From Oscillospiraceae bacterium (GTDB lineage: Bacteria; Bacillota_A; Clostridia; Oscillospirales; Oscillospiraceae), in the NCBI GenBank assembly GCA_017415945.1, contig JAFQDR010000065.1, positions 1-30,736 of the forward strand: a DNA stretch of 30,736 bases, read 5' to 3'. The notes below the pieces were generated by a model, which was given only the letters and a program-made list of their open reading frames with translations, did no database searches and was not told the origin of the DNA. Position numbers and translations under genes: made by a program. Shown piece by piece: positions 1 to 7,781 of this stretch; the first letter of the stretch is position 1, and each line of letters starts with the position of its first letter.

Positions 1-58
1 CTCCGGTTTCGCTTACGCTCAACCACCTCCCCTTACACAGGGGAGGCTTATTATGTGC
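1..58. repeat. Right half of a nested palindromic repeat (copy R1, cut by window edge)
   Basis: Positions 1-59 are identical to 1859-1917. The segment holds a GAGCGTAAGCGA-type loop (read on the minus strand) flanked by GGTT/AACC, then the palindrome CCTCCCC-N7-GGGGAGG. It is the right arm of the repeat family described at 1771-1904; the left arm lies outside the window. Confidence 0.85.
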
Positions 59-68
59 GTACGAACTG

Positions 69-108
69 AAAACCCCATCCGCCCGAGAGCTGCGGATGGG
101 GTCTTTTT
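69..108 (-). terminator. Bidirectional rho-independent terminator
   Basis: The arms CCCCATCCGC (73-82) and GCGGATGGGG (92-101) form a perfect 10 bp stem with a 9 nt loop. Read on the minus strand, the hairpin is followed by TTTTCAGTTCG and would end the sigma/anti-sigma transcript. Read on the plus strand, it is followed by TCTTTTT, so it may also stop transcripts entering from the left. Confidence 0.8.
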
Positions 109-156
109 GAGAGAGTGGATAGAGATAAGAGTTTATATAAACGGTATTTCGACCGT

Positions 157-1179
157 TTATGCCAAGGGGATCTCCTCACCGTTTACGATGATTGCGGAGA
201 CCTGCTCCACATCCACGATGCGGTTGAAGGTGTAGGTGGCATACTTGCCGCGGCTGTCCCCCAGACCGTAGGTGGTGTTCTTCACAAATTGCTCGTCGCT
301 GAAGACGGTGTAGGTGCTGCCGTCGGTGAAAATAATGGTGCATTCGCTCAGGTCATCCACGTGGGTGCCCTCAAAGCGCACCGCCACGGGGCTGACGGTC
401 ACGTTTTTGCCGCTGACCGTGGGCATACCCCCGCGGTCGTCACGGGGAATCAGGAGCTTCACGGTGTCGACCCATGCTTTTTCCGTGCCCTTGTCCCAGT
501 CGTACCAGCGGCCAAATTCGCAGGTCAGGTCGTCATTCCAGTCTACAGCATAGGAGCTGATGTACAGCTTGGTGTCGGTGGAGTGGACGGTATCGATGTA
601 GTCTCTGCCCCCTGCTACGGCAAACATATCCGAGCCTTCTTGAATAGAGAACTCGCCGTTTCCGCCGATGCCGTACTTGCCCAGCCCGTTGGGGTTCTCC
701 ACAGACCAACGGATCATGGCGGTTTCCGTGCTGCTGTCGTACAAAATGGCGTGGATGGTGTAGGTGAAGCCGTCCACGGTGACGGTGTTTTCTTCAAGGG
801 TATAGAGATAGGGGGCGATCAGGCGTTCCGCTGCCTCCATGTCCAGAGGCTCACGGCTCCATGCGGGAATGTTCAATGCCAGCTTTCCCTCGTCGTCGTA
901 TTCCACGATGCCGCCGCCATTGGCGTAGTCGCCGCTGCTGCCGAAGAAGCTGTCCATGATGGAAACGGTGTCCCCTGTGAGCTTGCGGGTCAGCACCTCC
1001 GCCGCAAAGGCAGTGATGGTCAGTGCGCAGATGAGCACCGCCGCAATGAGCAGGGTGCGGGTGATGTGCTTGGGTCTATGTGGTTTCTGATGGGTTGTCA
1101 TGTTCAGTACCTCCGTCAAGAGTGCTTCGGGGGCCTGTACTTGGTCAAAGGTGTTCTTAAATTCCTGCTTGTCAAACAT
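157..1179 (-). CDS. Membrane-anchored probable anti-sigma factor
   Basis: This 340 aa protein has a short cytoplasmic N-terminus (about residues 1-40), one hydrophobic segment (about 41-60, ending ITAFAAE) and a roughly 280 aa extracytoplasmic part without cysteine motifs. This is the layout of the regulators encoded just after ECF sigma factors in clostridia: the N-terminus would hold the sigma factor at the membrane while the outer domain senses envelope conditions. The start overlaps the sigma-factor gene by 8 bp and has an AGGAGG site inside that gene, so the two are translationally coupled. No zinc-binding anti-sigma HxxxCxxC motif is visible. The role therefore rests on context and topology, not on a recognised fold; the sensed signal is unknown. 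Confidence 0.7.
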   Translation of the reverse strand: MFDKQEFKNTFDQVQAPEALLTEVLNMTTHQKPHRPKHITRTLLIAAVLICALTITAFAAEVLTRKLTGDTVSIMDSFFGSSGDYANGGGIVEYDDEGKLALNIPAWSREPLDMEAAERLIAPYLYTLEENTVTVDGFTYTIHAILYDSSTETAMIRWSVENPNGLGKYGIGGNGEFSIQEGSDMFAVAGGRDYIDTVHSTDTKLYISSYAVDWNDDLTCEFGRWYDWDKGTEKAWVDTVKLLIPRDDRGGMPTVSGKNVTVSPVAVRFEGTHVDDLSECTIIFTDGSTYTVFSDEQFVKNTTYGLGDSRGKYATYTFNRIVDVEQVSAIIVNGEEIPLA

Positions 1180-1651
1180 GGTACTCGGCCTCCTGCAAGT
1201 GTTGTTTCAGTCGTTCCCTGCCCCGCCGCAGTCGGGTGATGACCGTGGGGACGGGGAGCTTCAATAGCTTGGAGATCTCCGCGGTGGAGTAGTCCTCATA
1301 GTAATATAGGAAAATGGGAAGTCGGTACTTCTCCGGCAGGGCCATGACCGCGTCGAACAGGTCGGATTGCTCGGGGGTCTCGAAGCGCAGGCTGTTGGCG
1401 TAGTCCGCAATGTCCTCCGCCGCGCGGAAGGGATTGCGGAAAAGCTTGTTGCACTCGTTGACCGTTACGCGGATGAGCCAGTGCTTCACATGGGCTTCCG
1501 ATGCGAAGGGCTTGGGCTCACGGTACAGCTTGAGGAATACGGTTTGGGTGATGTCCTCTGCTTCCGTCACATTTTTCATGCGGGTCAGTGCCACACGGTA
1601 CACAGTGTCAATGTATTTGGTTGTCAGCTGTGTAAATTCTGTGTCGGTCAT
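1172..1651 (-). CDS. ECF-type RNA polymerase sigma factor (sigma-70 family)
   Basis: At 159 aa it has the usual ECF length. Region 2 is seen at about residues 10-50 (YIDTVYRVALTRMKN, then EAEDITQTVFLKLYR, the core-binding and -10 recognition helices). Region 4 is at about 105-150 (LPEKYRLPIFLYYYEDYS, then IS-LLKLP--TV-TRL-RGRE, the helix-turn-helix that reads the -35 element). No regions 1 or 3 are present. The ATG is preceded by AAGGAGAT. It is followed by a membrane protein that is probably its anti-sigma partner. A TGAAAC-type element upstream suggests autoregulation. The regulon cannot be inferred from this window. Confidence 0.92.
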   Translation of the reverse strand: MTDTEFTQLTTKYIDTVYRVALTRMKNVTEAEDITQTVFLKLYREPKPFASEAHVKHWLIRVTVNECNKLFRNPFRAAEDIADYANSLRFETPEQSDLFDAVMALPEKYRLPIFLYYYEDYSTAEISKLLKLPVPTVITRLRRGRERLKQHLQEAEYHV

Positions 1652-1684
1652 GGCGGGATCTCCTTGAAAAGCTTTTCATATGAT

Positions 1685-1712
1685 ATATCCTTGAGGAGGC
1701 CGAAATGTTTCA
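1685..1712 (-). promoter_or_regulatory. Candidate ECF-type autoregulated promoter
   Basis: On the minus strand, TGAAAC (1707-1712) lies 16 bp before GGATAT (1685-1690), about 35 bp upstream of the sigma-factor start. TGAAAC with a 16 bp spacer matches the -35 and spacing of Bacillus sigma-W-like ECF promoters; the -10 differs from their CGTA. The -35 sits inside a GGCCGA...TCGGCC inverted repeat (1698-1720). Confidence 0.4.
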
Positions 1713-1770
1713 GCTCGGCCGAAAATTTTTTGAAATTGGGGGTGAGATGGCAACGATTGGGTGGAAAAGG

Positions 1771-1904
1771 TTCCCCTGTGTAAGGGGAGTCGGATTTTGC
1801 CGAAGGCAAAAGACTGAGGGGTTGTCATCTCACAATTGCGGTGTTGTTGCAACAACCCCTCCGGTTTCGCTTACGCTCAACCACCTCCCCTTACACAGGG
1901 GAGG
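1771..1904. repeat. Nested palindromic repeat element, full copy (R2)
   Basis: Layout from left to right: TCCCC-N7-GGGGA (1772-1788), a TTTTGCC-GAA-GGCAAAA hairpin (1795-1811), GAGGGGTTGT (1816-1825), a GTTGTTGCAACAAC palindrome (1843-1856), ACAACCCCTC (1852-1861), a variable hairpin, and CCTCCCC-N7-GGGGAGG (1884-1904). The two outer arms are reverse complements of each other (CCCCTGTGTAAGGGG and CCCCTTACACAGGGG), so the element can fold as one large cruciform or as separate hairpins. It lies directly after the dnaJ terminator. With the sigma-factor promoter it accounts for the gene-free stretch 1652-1958. Confidence 0.85.
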
Positions 1905-1926
1905 CTTATTATGTGCGCACGAACTA

Positions 1927-1956
1927 AAATCCACCGTCGGCTGACGGTGGATTTTT
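1927..1956 (-). terminator. dnaJ terminator
   Basis: The arms CCACCGTC (1931-1938) and GACGGTGG (1943-1950) form a perfect stem around GGCT, extended by AAAAT/ATTTT on both sides. On the minus strand the hairpin ends ATTTTAGTTCGTGCG. It lies 8 bp past the dnaJ stop codon. The plus-strand tail ATTTTTTG makes it potentially bidirectional. Confidence 0.85.
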
Positions 1957-1958
1957 TG

Positions 1959-3107
1959 TTACTTCTTTTTCTTGCCGAATTTGCTCTTCTTTTCGGGGAC
2001 GACCTCGTCCATGGCGGCTGCGTACTTCCGCAGTGCTTCCTTCTGGGCTGCGGTCATGTTCTTGGGGGTCTCGATGGTGACGGTAACGAACTGGTCGCCG
2101 CTGCCGTTGCCGCGAATATAGGGGACACCCTTGCCCTTCAGACGGAAGACCGTGCCTGTTTCGGTGCCTTCGGGGATGTTCAGGTTCACCTTGCCGGTCA
2201 GGGTGGGGATGGTCACTTCCGCGCCCAGTGCCGCCTGTGCGAAGCTGATGGGCAGATCCAGTAGAATGGAGCTGCCGTCACGCTCAAACAGTGCGTGAGC
2301 ACGGACGGTAACGGTCACCAGCAGATCACCGGGCTGACCGCCATTGATGCCCTCGTTGCCTAAGCCGCGCAGGGAAATGGTCTGGCCGTTGTCGATGCCC
2401 GCGGGGATATTCACAGCTACCTTCTTCTGCTTGCGCACTCTGCCGTTGCCCTTACAGGTGGGGCAGGGGGTGTGGATGATCTTGCCTCTGCCGCTGCAGC
2501 GGGTGCACTGGCTTGAGGTCTGGGTCATGCCGAACATGGTGCGCTGGGTCTTGGTGACGGTGCCTCTGCCGCCGCATTCGGGGCAGGTCTCGGGAGCTGT
2601 GCCGGGGGCGCAGCCGCTGCCGTGACAGTCGGGACAGGTCTCGATCATGTTCACGGGGATCTCCTTGGTGCAGCCGAATACCGCTTCCTCGAAGTCGATG
2701 GTCAGGTTCACGCGGACATTTTCGCCCTTGCGGGGGCCGTTCTGCTGACGGGAGCCGCCGAAGCCGCCAAAGCCACCGAAGCCGCCGCCGAACATACTGC
2801 CCAGAATGTCACCCAGGTCGCCGAAGCCGTCGAAGCCTTCGAAGCCGCCGAAGCCACCGCCGCCGAAACCGCTGTTGGGGTCGAAGGCTGCGTGACCGAA
2901 CTGGTCGTACTTGGCGCGCTTGTCGGGGTCGGAGAGAACCTCGTAGGATTCGTTGACTTCCTTGAACATGGCTTCCGCAGCCGCATCACCGGGATGCAGG
3001 TCCGGGTGATACTTCTTGGCCATCTTTCTATATGCTTTTTTGATCTCGTCGTCGGACGCAGTTTTTTCTACGCCGAGAACCTCATAGTAATCTCTTTTAT
3101 CTGCCAC
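1959..3107 (-). CDS. dnaJ: Chaperone protein DnaJ (Hsp40)
   Basis: This co-chaperone stimulates DnaK ATPase and delivers unfolded clients. The 382 aa protein has the full class I layout: a J domain (about 5-70) with HPD at 34-36; a Gly/Phe-rich linker (about 78-120); four zinc-binding CxxCxGxG motifs at 158-165, 175-182, 201-208 and 215-222; then the C-terminal client-binding region and a Lys-rich end. The start codon is GTG (3105-3107), preceded by AGAGAGG; it gives the conserved [12 protein letters not shown] beginning. The gene lies downstream of dnaK on the same strand but is separated by 553 bp of repeats and has its own candidate promoter, so its expression may be partly uncoupled from the hrcA operon. 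Confidence 0.98.
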   Translation of the reverse strand: MADKRDYYEVLGVEKTASDDEIKKAYRKMAKKYHPDLHPGDAAAEAMFKEVNESYEVLSDPDKRAKYDQFGHAAFDPNSGFGGGGFGGFEGFDGFGDLGDILGSMFGGGFGGFGGFGGSRQQNGPRKGENVRVNLTIDFEEAVFGCTKEIPVNMIETCPDCHGSGCAPGTAPETCPECGGRGTVTKTQRTMFGMTQTSSQCTRCSGRGKIIHTPCPTCKGNGRVRKQKKVAVNIPAGIDNGQTISLRGLGNEGINGGQPGDLLVTVTVRAHALFERDGSSILLDLPISFAQAALGAEVTIPTLTGKVNLNIPEGTETGTVFRLKGKGVPYIRGNGSGDQFVTVTIETPKNMTAAQKEALRKYAAAMDEVVPEKKSKFGKKKK

Positions 3108-3123
3108 TGATATTACCTCTCTT

Positions 3124-3166
3124 ATGGTATCGGTTCATCATACCATGAACAAGCTGCGCTTGTAAA
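3124..3166 (-). promoter_or_regulatory. dnaJ promoter with overlapping inverted repeat
   Basis: On the minus strand, TTTACA (3161-3166) and TATGAT (3137-3142) are spaced 18 bp, and TGG before the -10 makes it extended. An inverted repeat, ATGGTAT (3124-3130) and ATACCAT (3140-3146) with a 9 bp spacer, covers the -10 and probable start site and could be an operator. It does not match the CIRCE sequence. Confidence 0.6.
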
Positions 3167-3236
3167 GGTGGGATACACTTTGTAGGGGGAGGACTGAAAA
3201 GCCCTCCCCTTTGGGTGTTTGTCATGTAGGGCTTAG

Positions 3237-3339
3237 CCTCTCCTTCGCAAGGAGAGGTGCCCGAGCTTGTCGAGGGCGGAGAGGTCGATTTTATATCATT
3301 ACCTCTCAGTCATCTGCTCGCAAGCTCGCATCTGACAGC
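3237..3339. repeat. Nested palindromic repeat, truncated copy (R3)
   Basis: CCTCTCC-N7-GGAGAGG (3237-3257) is followed by GCCC-GAGCTTGTCGA-GGGC (3259-3277), GAGAGGT (3280-3286), its complement ACCTCTC (3301-3307), and a TCATCTGC...GCATCTGA hairpin (to 3336). The right outer CTCTCC palindrome is missing. A further G/C palindrome of the GGGGAGG/CCTCCCC type precedes it at 3185-3210. Confidence 0.75.
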
Positions 3340-3383
3340 ATTTTGCGATGCCGTCCCTGTACTTCAATGTACTGCGTCAGTGC

Positions 3384-3409
3384 GGGCGGATACTATCCGC
3401 CCCTACGGG
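3384..3409 (+). repeat. Short GC palindrome plus CTACGGG (family P)
   Basis: GGGCGGAT-ACT-ATCCGCCC is a perfect 8 bp stem followed by CTACGGG. Near-identical copies occur at 7235 and 7277, and variants elsewhere. Confidence 0.85.
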
Positions 3410-3432
3410 ATGAAGCGGGACATTTTTTCCGT

Positions 3433-3549
3433 CGTAGGAAGCGTCGTCCTCGACGCTCCGCCATCTCTGCAGTCGGGTCAGGTGCGTTTTTGTGTGCATA
3501 GGCGATTGTTCGACTCTGTAACGGAGCGTCGGGGACGACGCTTCCTACG
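3433..3549. repeat. 28 bp inverted repeat, 61 bp apart
   Basis: The arms at 3433-3460 (CGTAGGAAGCG...GACGCTCCG) and 3522-3549 (CGGAGCGTC...CGCTTCCTACG) are reverse complements with one mismatch in 28. Similarity continues outward into TTTCCG / CGGAAA with a 2 nt gap. The 61 bp between them has no recognisable gene. It has the form of a small miniature element or cruciform. Confidence 0.85.
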
Positions 3550-3573
3550 GAAAGCATTTTCGTGGGTGCGGTG

Positions 3574-3647
3574 ATAGCGGCGGGAGCAAGCCCCCCGCCC
3601 TACGGGTGCGGTGGTTTATTGTGGGCGCCCGCGAGGGGCGCCCCTAC
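3574..3647 (+). repeat. Two further family P palindromes after dnaK
   Basis: GGCGGG-AGCAAGC-type palindrome ending CCGCCCTACGGG (about 3576-3606), followed by GTGCGGTGG, is nearly the same as the copy after grpE at 5566. A second, GGGCGCCC-GCGA-GGGGCGCCCCTACA, lies at about 3623-3647. With R3, 3384 and the 28 bp inverted repeat, these fill nearly all of the dnaK-dnaJ gap (3108-3660). No clear dnaK terminator with a T-run was seen. Confidence 0.75.
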
Positions 3648-3660
3648 AAAATAATCGGAA

Positions 3661-5511
3661 TCAGTCTACTACGGTGTAGTCTGCGTCGTAGTAGTCTGCG
3701 CCGCCCTGTGCACCGCCGCCGGGGTTGCCGCCGTTGAAGCCGCCGCCCATGTCGCCGGGGTTGCCGCCCTGAGCCTGCTGAGCCTGCTGGTACATCTTTT
3801 CGCTGACCTTGTAGAAGGTGTTCTTCAGGTCGTCGGTAGCGGACTTGATGGCTGCGAAGTCGGTGCCGCTCAGAGTGCTCTTCAGAGCTGCCAGCTTGCC
3901 TTCCAGCTCGGACTTATCCATGGGATCGATCTTGTCGCCCATTTCGGTCAGAGTGTTTTCTGCCTGATATGCCATGGCGTCGCCTTCGTTGCGGATGTCG
4001 ATTTCTTCCTTGCGCTTCTTGTCCTCTGCTGCGTACATTTCAGCTTCGCGCACTGCCTTTTCGATGTCTTCGTTGGACATATTGGTGGAAGAGGTAATGG
4101 TGATGTTCTGCTGCTTGCCGGTGCCCAGATCCTTTGCGGTGACGTTTACGATGCCGTTTGCGTCAATGTCGAAGGTAACTTCGATCTGGGGGATGCCGCG
4201 GCGAGCGGGTGCGATGCCGTCCAGATGGAAGCGGCCCAGAGACTTGTTGTACTGTGCCATTTCACGTTCGCCCTGCAGGACGTTGATCTCTACGCTGGTC
4301 TGGTTATCGGCAGCGGTGGAGAAGATCTGGCTCTTGCGGGTGGGGATGGTGGTGTTGCGTTCGATCAGCTTGGTGCATACGCCGCCCAGAGTTTCAATAC
4401 CCAGAGACAGGGGAGTAACGTCCAGCAGCAGGATGCCTTCCACATCGCCGCCCAGAACGCCGCCCTGGATGGCTGCGCCGCTGGCAACACATTCGTCGGG
4501 GTTGATGCCCTTGAAGGGTTCCTTGCCGGTCAGTTCCTTGACCTTGTCCTGTACTGCGGGGATACGGGTGGAGCCGCCTACCAGCAGAACCTTGCTCAGG
4601 TCGGATGCCTTCAGACCGGAGTCGGACAGTGCCTGACGTACGGGGCCTACGGTTGCGTCAACCAGATGACGGGTCAGGTCGTTGAACTTTGCACGGGTCA
4701 GCTCAACCTCCAGATGCTTGGGGCCGGTTGCGTCAGCGGTAATATAGGGCAGGGAGATGGTGGTTGCGGTCATGCCGGACAGGTCGCACTTTGCCTTTTC
4801 TGCTGCTTCCTTCAGTCTCTGCATAGCCATCTTGTCCATACGCAGGTCTACGCCTTCTGCCTTGATGAATTCGGATACCAGATAGTCAACCACGACCTTG
4901 TCGAAGTCGTCGCCGCCCAGACGGTTGTTGCCTGCGGTTGCCAGAACTTCAATGACGCCGTCGCCGATTTCCAGAACGGAAACGTCGAAGGTGCCGCCGC
5001 CCAGGTCATATACCATGATCTTCTGGTCTTCTTCCTTGTCCAGACCGTATGCCAGAGCAGCTGCGGTGGGTTCGTTGATGATACGCTTTACTTCCAGACC
5101 TGCGATCTTGCCTGCGTCCTTGGTTGCCTGACGCTGGGAGTCGGTGAAGTATGCGGGTACGGTGATGACCGCTGCGGTTACGGGTTCGCCCAGATATGCT
5201 TCCGCGTCAGCCTTCAGCTTCTGCAGAACCATTGCGGAGATCTCCTGAGGGGAGTAGCTCTTGTTGTCGACGGTCACGCGGTATGCGGAGCCCATTTCAC
5301 GCTTGATGGAAGCGATGGTGCGGTCGGGGTTGGTAACTGCCTGACGCTTTGCTACCTGACCTACCAGACGTTCGCCGTCCTTCTTGAATGCAACAACAGA
5401 GGGGGTGGTACGTGCGCCTTCCGCATTGGGGATAACGACTACGTCGCCGCCTTCCATAACGGATACGCAAGAGTTGGTAGTACCAAGGTCGATGCCAATG
5501 ATTTTTGCCAT
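3661..5511 (-). CDS. dnaK: Chaperone protein DnaK (Hsp70)
   Basis: ATP-driven chaperone acting with DnaJ and GrpE in the cytoplasm. The 616 aa protein is of the shorter Gram-positive type. Visible ATPase signatures are IDLGTTNS (7-14), [12 protein letters not shown] (145-156), [15 protein letters not shown] (169-183) and [13 protein letters not shown]. The substrate-binding domain begins near [14 protein letters not shown], and a helical lid is followed by a Gly/Gln-rich tail ending DYTVVD, which lacks the exact EEVD-like end of some Hsp70s. The start has AGGAGG at close spacing and lies 93 bp after grpE. It is read from the CIRCE-controlled hrcA promoter; no separate promoter is convincing. 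Confidence 0.99.
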   Translation of the reverse strand: MAKIIGIDLGTTNSCVSVMEGGDVVVIPNAEGARTTPSVVAFKKDGERLVGQVAKRQAVTNPDRTIASIKREMGSAYRVTVDNKSYSPQEISAMVLQKLKADAEAYLGEPVTAAVITVPAYFTDSQRQATKDAGKIAGLEVKRIINEPTAAALAYGLDKEEDQKIMVYDLGGGTFDVSVLEIGDGVIEVLATAGNNRLGGDDFDKVVVDYLVSEFIKAEGVDLRMDKMAMQRLKEAAEKAKCDLSGMTATTISLPYITADATGPKHLEVELTRAKFNDLTRHLVDATVGPVRQALSDSGLKASDLSKVLLVGGSTRIPAVQDKVKELTGKEPFKGINPDECVASGAAIQGGVLGGDVEGILLLDVTPLSLGIETLGGVCTKLIERNTTIPTRKSQIFSTAADNQTSVEINVLQGEREMAQYNKSLGRFHLDGIAPARRGIPQIEVTFDIDANGIVNVTAKDLGTGKQQNITITSSTNMSNEDIEKAVREAEMYAAEDKKRKEEIDIRNEGDAMAYQAENTLTEMGDKIDPMDKSELEGKLAALKSTLSGTDFAAIKSATDDLKNTFYKVSEKMYQQAQQAQGGNPGDMGGGFNGGNPGGGAQGGADYYDADYTVVD

Positions 5512-5565
5512 AATAATGTTCCTCCTAAATATATCGGTAAAGGTTAATTGTATACAAGTTTAGTT

Positions 5566-5597
5566 TGCGGCGGCAGCAAGCGGCCGCCCTACGGGTG
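5566..5597 (+). repeat. Family P palindrome between grpE and dnaK
   Basis: GGCGGC-AGCAAGC-GGCCGCC followed by CTACGGGTGCGGTGG. The same flank follows the copy at 3574. It is transcribed within the heat-shock operon and could form a stable hairpin 3' of grpE. Confidence 0.75.
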
Positions 5598-5604
5598 CGG
5601 TGGG

Positions 5605-6126
5605 TTAGTTGGCTACTTTTACGATGCTGAAGCGGATAACCTTTTCACCCAGCTTGAAGCCCTTTTCAAATTCTTCCACGATGATGTTTTCGCCCACTTC
5701 ATCGTCTTCCACGTGCATGACTGCGTTGTGGAGCTCGGGGTTAAATTCCTTGCCCAAAGCTTCGATGGCGGTGACGCCCAGAGAGGTCAGTACGGTTTCG
5801 AACTGGGTCAGGGTCATTTCGATGCCCTTGCGGCCGGGGTCACCCTCGGGGGTCATGGCAACCGCGCGCAGCAGGTTGTCATACACGGGCAGGAACTTCT
5901 TCACGGTGTCCGCGCGGACATCGGTGAACAGTGCGTCACGTTCACGGGCGCTGCGCTTACGGAAGTTGTCGTACTCCGCAGCCAGTCTCATGTACTTTTC
6001 ACGGGATGCTGCCAGCTCTGCGGTGATGACATCACCTGCATCTGCGGTTTCTTCCGCTGCTTCCGCTTCGGGGGCGGTCTGTTCCTCGGGGATTTCCTGT
6101 TCCAAGTTCAGTTCTTCGTTACTCAC
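5605..6126 (-). CDS. grpE: Nucleotide exchange factor GrpE
   Basis: GrpE releases ADP from DnaK and resets the chaperone cycle. The 173 aa product has an acidic, disordered N-terminus (about 1-35, rich in E and A), a long helical dimerisation region (LAASREKYMRLAAEYDNFRK, about 38-57) and a C-terminal beta wing containing the family signature around NPELHNAVMHVEDDEVGENI. The length is normal. Its start overlaps the hrcA stop by 8 bp, indicating coupled translation in the hrcA-grpE-dnaK operon. Confidence 0.97.
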   Translation of the reverse strand: MSNEELNLEQEIPEEQTAPEAEAAEETADAGDVITAELAASREKYMRLAAEYDNFRKRSARERDALFTDVRADTVKKFLPVYDNLLRAVAMTPEGDPGRKGIEMTLTQFETVLTSLGVTAIEALGKEFNPELHNAVMHVEDDEVGENIIVEEFEKGFKLGEKVIRFSIVKVAN

Positions 6127-7201
6127 GTTTATCTTCTCCTCTGATCATCAGTTTATTATCCATTCCTGTGGGGGGCTTCAGTTGACTGCCGCCCAGTGCC
6201 GCGGAGATGTGCTGGGCAATCAGCTGCATTTTCCCTGCCACCGTAGCGTAGTCCATGCGGGTGGGACCAACCACACCCACGACCCCTCGCACACCGCCGC
6301 CCGCATCGTAGCTTGCAAGGACTACGCTGGAGTCCTTCAGAGCTTCCGAGACATTTTCGGGGCCGACGATGACCTTCACGCCCGTCTGACCGTCCATGAG
6401 CTCGGGGAACTCCATGGGGGCTTGGTTGAGATAAGTCATCAATGCGTGGGCCTTGTTGGGGTCTTGGTATTCGGGGTGGTGGAGCAGTCGGTTCTGTCCG
6501 CCGATGAAGCTGCCCGGCTGACTTGCCTGGGTCAGTGCTTCGATGGCGAAGGACGCCGCCACAGCGGTGAGACCCATCACATCGTCCAGTGCCCGTTCCG
6601 TTGCGGAGATCAGGTTCTGGGTGATCTGCTCCTCACGGAGCCCCGTGAAGTTGGCGTTCATCAGAACGCTCAGCTTATCGATCTTCTGTTTTTCCACCGA
6701 CAGGGGCAGCCGCACCAGCTTGTTCTTCACAGAGCTGTCGCTGAGCAGCGCCACCATAATAAAGGTGTTTGCGTCTACATATATAAAATCAAATCGTGTG
6801 ACCGTCACCGCCTTGGGGGCGGAGATGGCCAGAGCGGGCAGGTCCGTGATCTGGGAGGCGAAGCGGCCGATGTCGGCAACCAGATTGTCCAGTGCCATAA
6901 GCCGCTGTGTCAGCTCTGCGTTCAGCCGTTCGGTTTCCTCTTGGCTGAGCCGCTGACGCTCCATGAGCTCGTTGACGTACAGCCGATAGCCCTGCACCGT
7001 AGGCACACGGCCTGCGGAGGTGTGGGGCTGGCTGAGGTAGCCCATTGCGGAGAGCTCTGCCAGCTCGTTTCGGATGGTGGCGGAGGAGCAGCCCAGTCCC
7101 GCGTTCCGCGCCAAGGCCTTGCTGCCTACGGGCTCGGCGGTTTCGATGTACTGTTCCACCACTGCGGCAAGTATTTTCTTTTTGCGTTGACTGATTTTCA
7201 T
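6119..7201 (-). CDS. hrcA: Heat-inducible transcription repressor HrcA
   Basis: HrcA binds CIRCE operators and represses chaperone genes; GroEL activity normally maintains its binding. The 360 aa protein starts with a winged helix (about 5-75) containing EPVGSKALARNAGLGCSSATIRNELAEL and GYLSQPHTSAGRVPT-GYR in two stretches, followed by the GAF-like and dimerisation domains (IVGPENV, then GVVGPTRMDYATV near the C-terminus). The ATG at 7199-7201 has AAGGAAGG six bases upstream. It is the first gene of the operon and its promoter carries two CIRCE copies, so it is autoregulated. Confidence 0.98.
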   Translation of the reverse strand: MKISQRKKKILAAVVEQYIETAEPVGSKALARNAGLGCSSATIRNELAELSAMGYLSQPHTSAGRVPTVQGYRLYVNELMERQRLSQEETERLNAELTQRLMALDNLVADIGRFASQITDLPALAISAPKAVTVTRFDFIYVDANTFIMVALLSDSSVKNKLVRLPLSVEKQKIDKLSVLMNANFTGLREEQITQNLISATERALDDVMGLTAVAASFAIEALTQASQPGSFIGGQNRLLHHPEYQDPNKAHALMTYLNQAPMEFPELMDGQTGVKVIVGPENVSEALKDSSVVLASYDAGGGVRGVVGVVGPTRMDYATVAGKMQLIAQHISAALGGSQLKPPTGMDNKLMIRGEDKRE

Positions 7202-7234
7202 GCCGCGCCTTCCTTTTCATATAGGTGTATCTGC

Positions 7235-7302
7235 GGGCGGATACTATCCGCCCCTACGGCTTCTGCCGGTATATGCGGGCGGATGCTATCCGCCCCTACG
7301 GG
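7235..7302 (+). repeat. Two tandem family P palindromes in the hrcA leader
   Basis: GGGCGGAT-ACT-ATCCGCCC then CTACGG (7235-7259), and GGGCGGAT-GCT-ATCCGCCC then CTACGGG (7277-7302). Both lie between the transcription start and the hrcA ribosome binding site, so they would form two hairpins in the 5' leader of the heat-shock mRNA. Confidence 0.85.
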
Positions 7303-7336
7303 TGCGCCGGTGTTGTTTTATAGTATAACCGAAAGC

Positions 7337-7387
7337 TTAGCACTCATGCACTTTGGAGTGCTGGCACTCGCTTCCTTCGAGTGCTAA
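7337..7387 (-). promoter_or_regulatory. Two interlocking CIRCE operators (HrcA binding sites)
   Basis: CTGGCACTC-N9-GAGTGCTAA (7361-7387) matches the CIRCE consensus TTAGCACTC-N9-GAGTGCTAA except for two bases in the left arm. A second copy, TTAGCACTC-N10-GAGTGCTGG (7337-7364), shares the central bases and has a 10 bp spacer. Both lie at and just after the start of transcription. Confidence 0.95.
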
Positions 7388-7414
7388 TATAACACGAAAT
7401 GATGGGTTCGTCAA
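7386..7414 (-). promoter_or_regulatory. Sigma-A promoter of hrcA-grpE-dnaK
   Basis: On the minus strand, TTGACG (7409-7414), a 17 bp spacer and TATATT (7386-7391). The -10 overlaps the outer end of the CIRCE repeat, the classical geometry for HrcA repression. Confidence 0.9.
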
Positions 7415-7551
7415 GGGGTGGGAGGATTTCAATTGTGAATGAACCGTAAATAATTTTCAGCTCGTACAGTTGTACCAAGGTTTTGCTTGTTGTTTTATTG
7501 ATGCACGGTATCGCTTTTGCGATGGAAATCTTTTTACATTAGGAATTGTAG

Positions 7552-7686
7552 GGCAGGGCCTTGGTCCTGCCGTGCCGCACCGATTTGACCGCAAATGATA
7601 ACCAACAAGCGGCGGGAGCGAGCCCCCGCCCTACAACGCTCCGGTGAACTGCGTCGGTGCAGGCGGCAGCCTGCCGCCTCTACGGG
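7552..7686. repeat. Cluster of three family P palindromes upstream of the lactate operon
   Basis: GTAG-GGCAGG...CCTGCC (7548-7571, opposite orientation), GGCGGG...CCCGCC then CTACA (about 7611-7634), and AGGCGGCA-GCC-TGCCGCCT then CTACGGG (7661-7686). An 11 bp inverted pair, CCGTGCCGCAC (7570-7580) and GTGCGGCACGG (7704-7714), encloses the last two. The rest of the gap 7415-7750 is AT-rich with only small hairpins, such as ATCGC-TTTT-GCGAT near 7508; no gene is seen. Confidence 0.75.
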
Positions 7687-7781
7687 ACGAAGCAGCTGAG
7701 GTTGTGCGGCACGGTATATTGTCGGTTATCCGTTGTCTTAGATATTGCTTTTTATTTGACACAAGGCAATTCGATTTTGGT

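Noticed and set aside
3237..3660. Possible CRISPR array in the repeat-rich dnaK-dnaJ gap
   Set aside because: Repeats are palindromes of differing sequence, not identical direct repeats with equal spacers.
4225..5547. Long open frame (440 codons) antisense to dnaK
   Set aside because: It is a shadow of the strongly codon-biased dnaK gene; the translation is compositionally odd and has no ribosome binding site.
5528..5551. TTGTAT-18-TATATT as a separate dnaK promoter
   Set aside because: The start of transcription would fall on the ribosome binding site; the -35 is weak.
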